A stretch of 53,669 nt of DNA. Origin: Ornithinibacillus californiensis (GTDB lineage Bacteria > Bacillota > Bacilli > Bacillales > Amphibacillaceae). Made by a program: the position numbers and the translations under genes. Below the pieces are notes generated by a model. The model saw nothing but the letters and a program-made list of their open reading frames with translations, searched no databases and was not told the origin of the DNA. Position 1 is the stretch's first letter, and each line of letters opens with the position of its first letter. Shown here piece by piece: positions 52,293 to 53,669 of the stretch. The stretch is from assembly GCF_001038485.1 (NCBI RefSeq), contig NZ_LDUE01000029.1, forward strand, positions 1-53,669, given 5' to 3'.

Positions 52293-53669
52293 GGCTCTAT
52301 AATATTTGTTGGGGTTTCAATAAAATTCAGAAAAAAAGTACACGCACCCCAAACATTCTTTTATACTTGAATTGACGAGAAACAAGATAAAGAATGGGGA
52401 TGCGTGTAAATGGATTTTATCATGAATATGCCAGGATTAAAAGACTGTAACGTAACAAATTTAGTAGAGCGAGATGGGAAGGTAGAAGTTTATGTGGAAA
52501 TGGAGCGTAAGCCACATAGTTGTCCGCGATGTGGAGAGGAAACCGAACGCATACATGACTATCGATACCAAAAAGTAAAACATCTGAAATGGTTCGAAAG
52601 AATGACTCAACTATGGTATAAGCGCAGACGTTATAGTTGCCCTTCCTGTGGAAAACGATTTTCTGAAGAAAACGGCTTCGTAGAACGATATCAACGCACT
52701 TCCGTGGAATGGAATCAAGCGGTCTCTATCCGATCCATCAAAGCAAAAACTTTTAAAGAGGTAGGAGAAACATATGGCTCCTCGGCAACAACCATTGTTA
52801 GACGTTTTGACCAATTAGCGGAAACGGAGATTAAAGAGGTAAACTCACTTCCTTCCGTCATAGCGATTGACGAATATAAAGGTGATACAAAAGAGGGTAA
52901 ATATCAGTTAATTATTGCGGATGGTATCACGAAACAACCATTAGATATTCTCCCAAATCGCTATAAAAAAACCATTAAACAGTATCTCCAAAAACATGGG
53001 GCAAAAGTAGAAGTTGTCATTATGGACATGAGTCCAGCTTTCAAGGCAGCTGTTCAGAACGCATTAGGTAAACCTATTATTGTAGCTGACCGTTTTCACT
53101 TTTGTCGCTATATCTACTGGGGATTAGACCGCGTGAGAAGACGAGTTCAAAAAGACTTTCATGACTATGATCGTAAGAAATGTAAGCGAATGAAGTATGT
53201 ATTTCATAAAGCAAAGGGCCGTTTAAAAGATGATGAGCAGTGGCACTTAGAAAGATACTTAAGTATGTCAGATGAACTGAAAGTAGCGTATGAATTAAAG
53301 GAAGCTTATCGAGAATGGTTTGAGGAAGCGAAGCTTATGGGGAAAGAACACATCTCCCTAGTGAAAGAAAACCTACAGTCTTTCTATAAAAAGGTAATCG
53401 ACGCGGAGATACCTGAAATGATAAGTGCCATTAAAACCTTTCAAAACTGGCAGATAGAAATACTGAATAGCTTTGCATACGACTATTCTAACGGTTTTTT
53501 GGAAGGTATAAATAATACTACTAAAGTGATAAAGAGAAATGCATATGGATTTAGAAGTTTTAAGCGATTTAGAGCGAAAATCTTATTGGCAAGACAGTAT
53601 AAAGATGTTGGTGTGCATATAGGATGAGGTGGCGACTAATGTCACCACCCCAACATTTGACGTAGAACC
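52293..53669 (+). mobile_element. ISL3-family insertion sequence
   Basis: The element is 1,377 bp. The left end (GGCTCTATAATATTTGTTGGGG, in two halves from 52293) and the reverse complement of the right end (GGTTCTACGTCAAATG then TTGGGG) agree at about 15 of 22 positions, with the inner TGTTGGGG exact. The right end coincides with the last base of the window, so the second target-site copy cannot be checked. It carries one transposase gene. Confidence 0.85.
52410..53627 (+). CDS. ISL3-family transposase
   Basis: Protein of 405 residues. An N-terminal zinc finger pair (CPRCGEETERIHDYR about residue 31, and CPSCGKRFSEE about 69) is followed by a helix-turn-helix (SIKAKTFKEVGETYGSSATT) and the DDE catalytic domain: first Asp in VIAIDEYKGD, second in VVIMDMSPAFKAAV, and the Glu in FLEGINNTTKVIKRNAYG. 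All parts are intact, so it is probably active. ATGGGGATGCGTG precedes ATG 52410. Confidence 0.95.
   Translation: MDFIMNMPGLKDCNVTNLVERDGKVEVYVEMERKPHSCPRCGEETERIHDYRYQKVKHLKWFERMTQLWYKRRRYSCPSCGKRFSEENGFVERYQRTSVEWNQAVSIRSIKAKTFKEVGETYGSSATTIVRRFDQLAETEIKEVNSLPSVIAIDEYKGDTKEGKYQLIIADGITKQPLDILPNRYKKTIKQYLQKHGAKVEVVIMDMSPAFKAAVQNALGKPIIVADRFHFCRYIYWGLDRVRRRVQKDFHDYDRKKCKRMKYVFHKAKGRLKDDEQWHLERYLSMSDELKVAYELKEAYREWFEEAKLMGKEHISLVKENLQSFYKKVIDAEIPEMISAIKTFQNWQIEILNSFAYDYSNGFLEGINNTTKVIKRNAYGFRSFKRFRAKILLARQYKDVGVHIG

Overview
The window is an AT-rich chromosomal segment of a spore-forming member of the Bacillaceae. The gene order follows the Bacillus subtilis sodA to spo0A region almost gene for gene, and the set includes a complete spoIIIA operon, a SpoVAF-like protein, comG and a gcvT glycine riboswitch. 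Protein character and content (class II ribonucleotide reductase, ISL3 element, Bacillaceae-type intergenic repeat) point to the Oceanobacillus/Virgibacillus/Ornithinibacillus side of the family, but I cannot name a species. The window starts inside a tRNA and ends exactly where the right inverted repeat of an IS appears to end, so it is probably a whole assembly contig bounded by repeated DNA.

Layout. 1-750: tRNA array (Met partial, His, CAU tRNA probably Ile2, Ser, Phe), with a tandem duplication that carries broken 5' halves of tRNA-Phe. 0.9-16.8 kb: sodA, MFS transporter yqgE, pbpA, phoU, yqzC/yqzD, rpmG, yqgN, yqgO, rhomboid gluP, an unknown exported protein, a spoVAF-like gene, yqgQ-glcK, an ltaS-family gene and yqgX, with small membrane proteins yqgW and yqgY on the other strand. 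16.9-24.1 kb: comG pseudopilus operon on the minus strand, aroK and yqzE on plus, yqhG/yqhH on minus. 24.2-28.5 kb: glycine riboswitch and gcvT-gcvPA-gcvPB. 28.5-38 kb: yqhL, nrdJ interrupted by a group I intron, a 59-residue protein, mntR, yqhO, yqhP, yqhR, yqhT, efp. 37.8-39.6 kb: a non-syntenic insert (unknown helical protein, VOC protein, long inverted-repeat element). 39.7-52.3 kb: spoIIIAA-AH, accB-accC, yqhY, nusB, folD, xseA-xseB, ispA, yqxC. 52.3 kb to the end: ISL3-family IS.

The most notable object is a 1,211-bp group I intron (30696-31906) in the adenosylcobalamin-dependent ribonucleotide reductase gene. It sits on a codon boundary inside the catalytic Asn-Pro-Cys-Gly|Glu motif, has a credible P1 helix with the U.G splice-site pair and a P10 pairing, and encodes a PD-(D/E)xK-type endonuclease with a C-terminal Cys4 zinc finger. 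Two NrdR-like boxes exactly 32 bp apart precede the gene. Removing the intron restores an 852-residue NrdJ; without splicing the protein stops just after the catalytic cysteine.

Other points of interest: a glycine riboswitch whose second aptamer looks degenerate; a four-repeat Pho-box-like array before a phoU gene that lacks the pst genes; a comG operon inverted relative to the remembered B. subtilis order; a yqzE gene whose ribosome binding site points to an ATC codon; and loss of several genes (dxs, lipM, yqhQ, yqhS, yqhV) from their usual places. Statements about B. subtilis gene order and family features come from memory; no database search was made.
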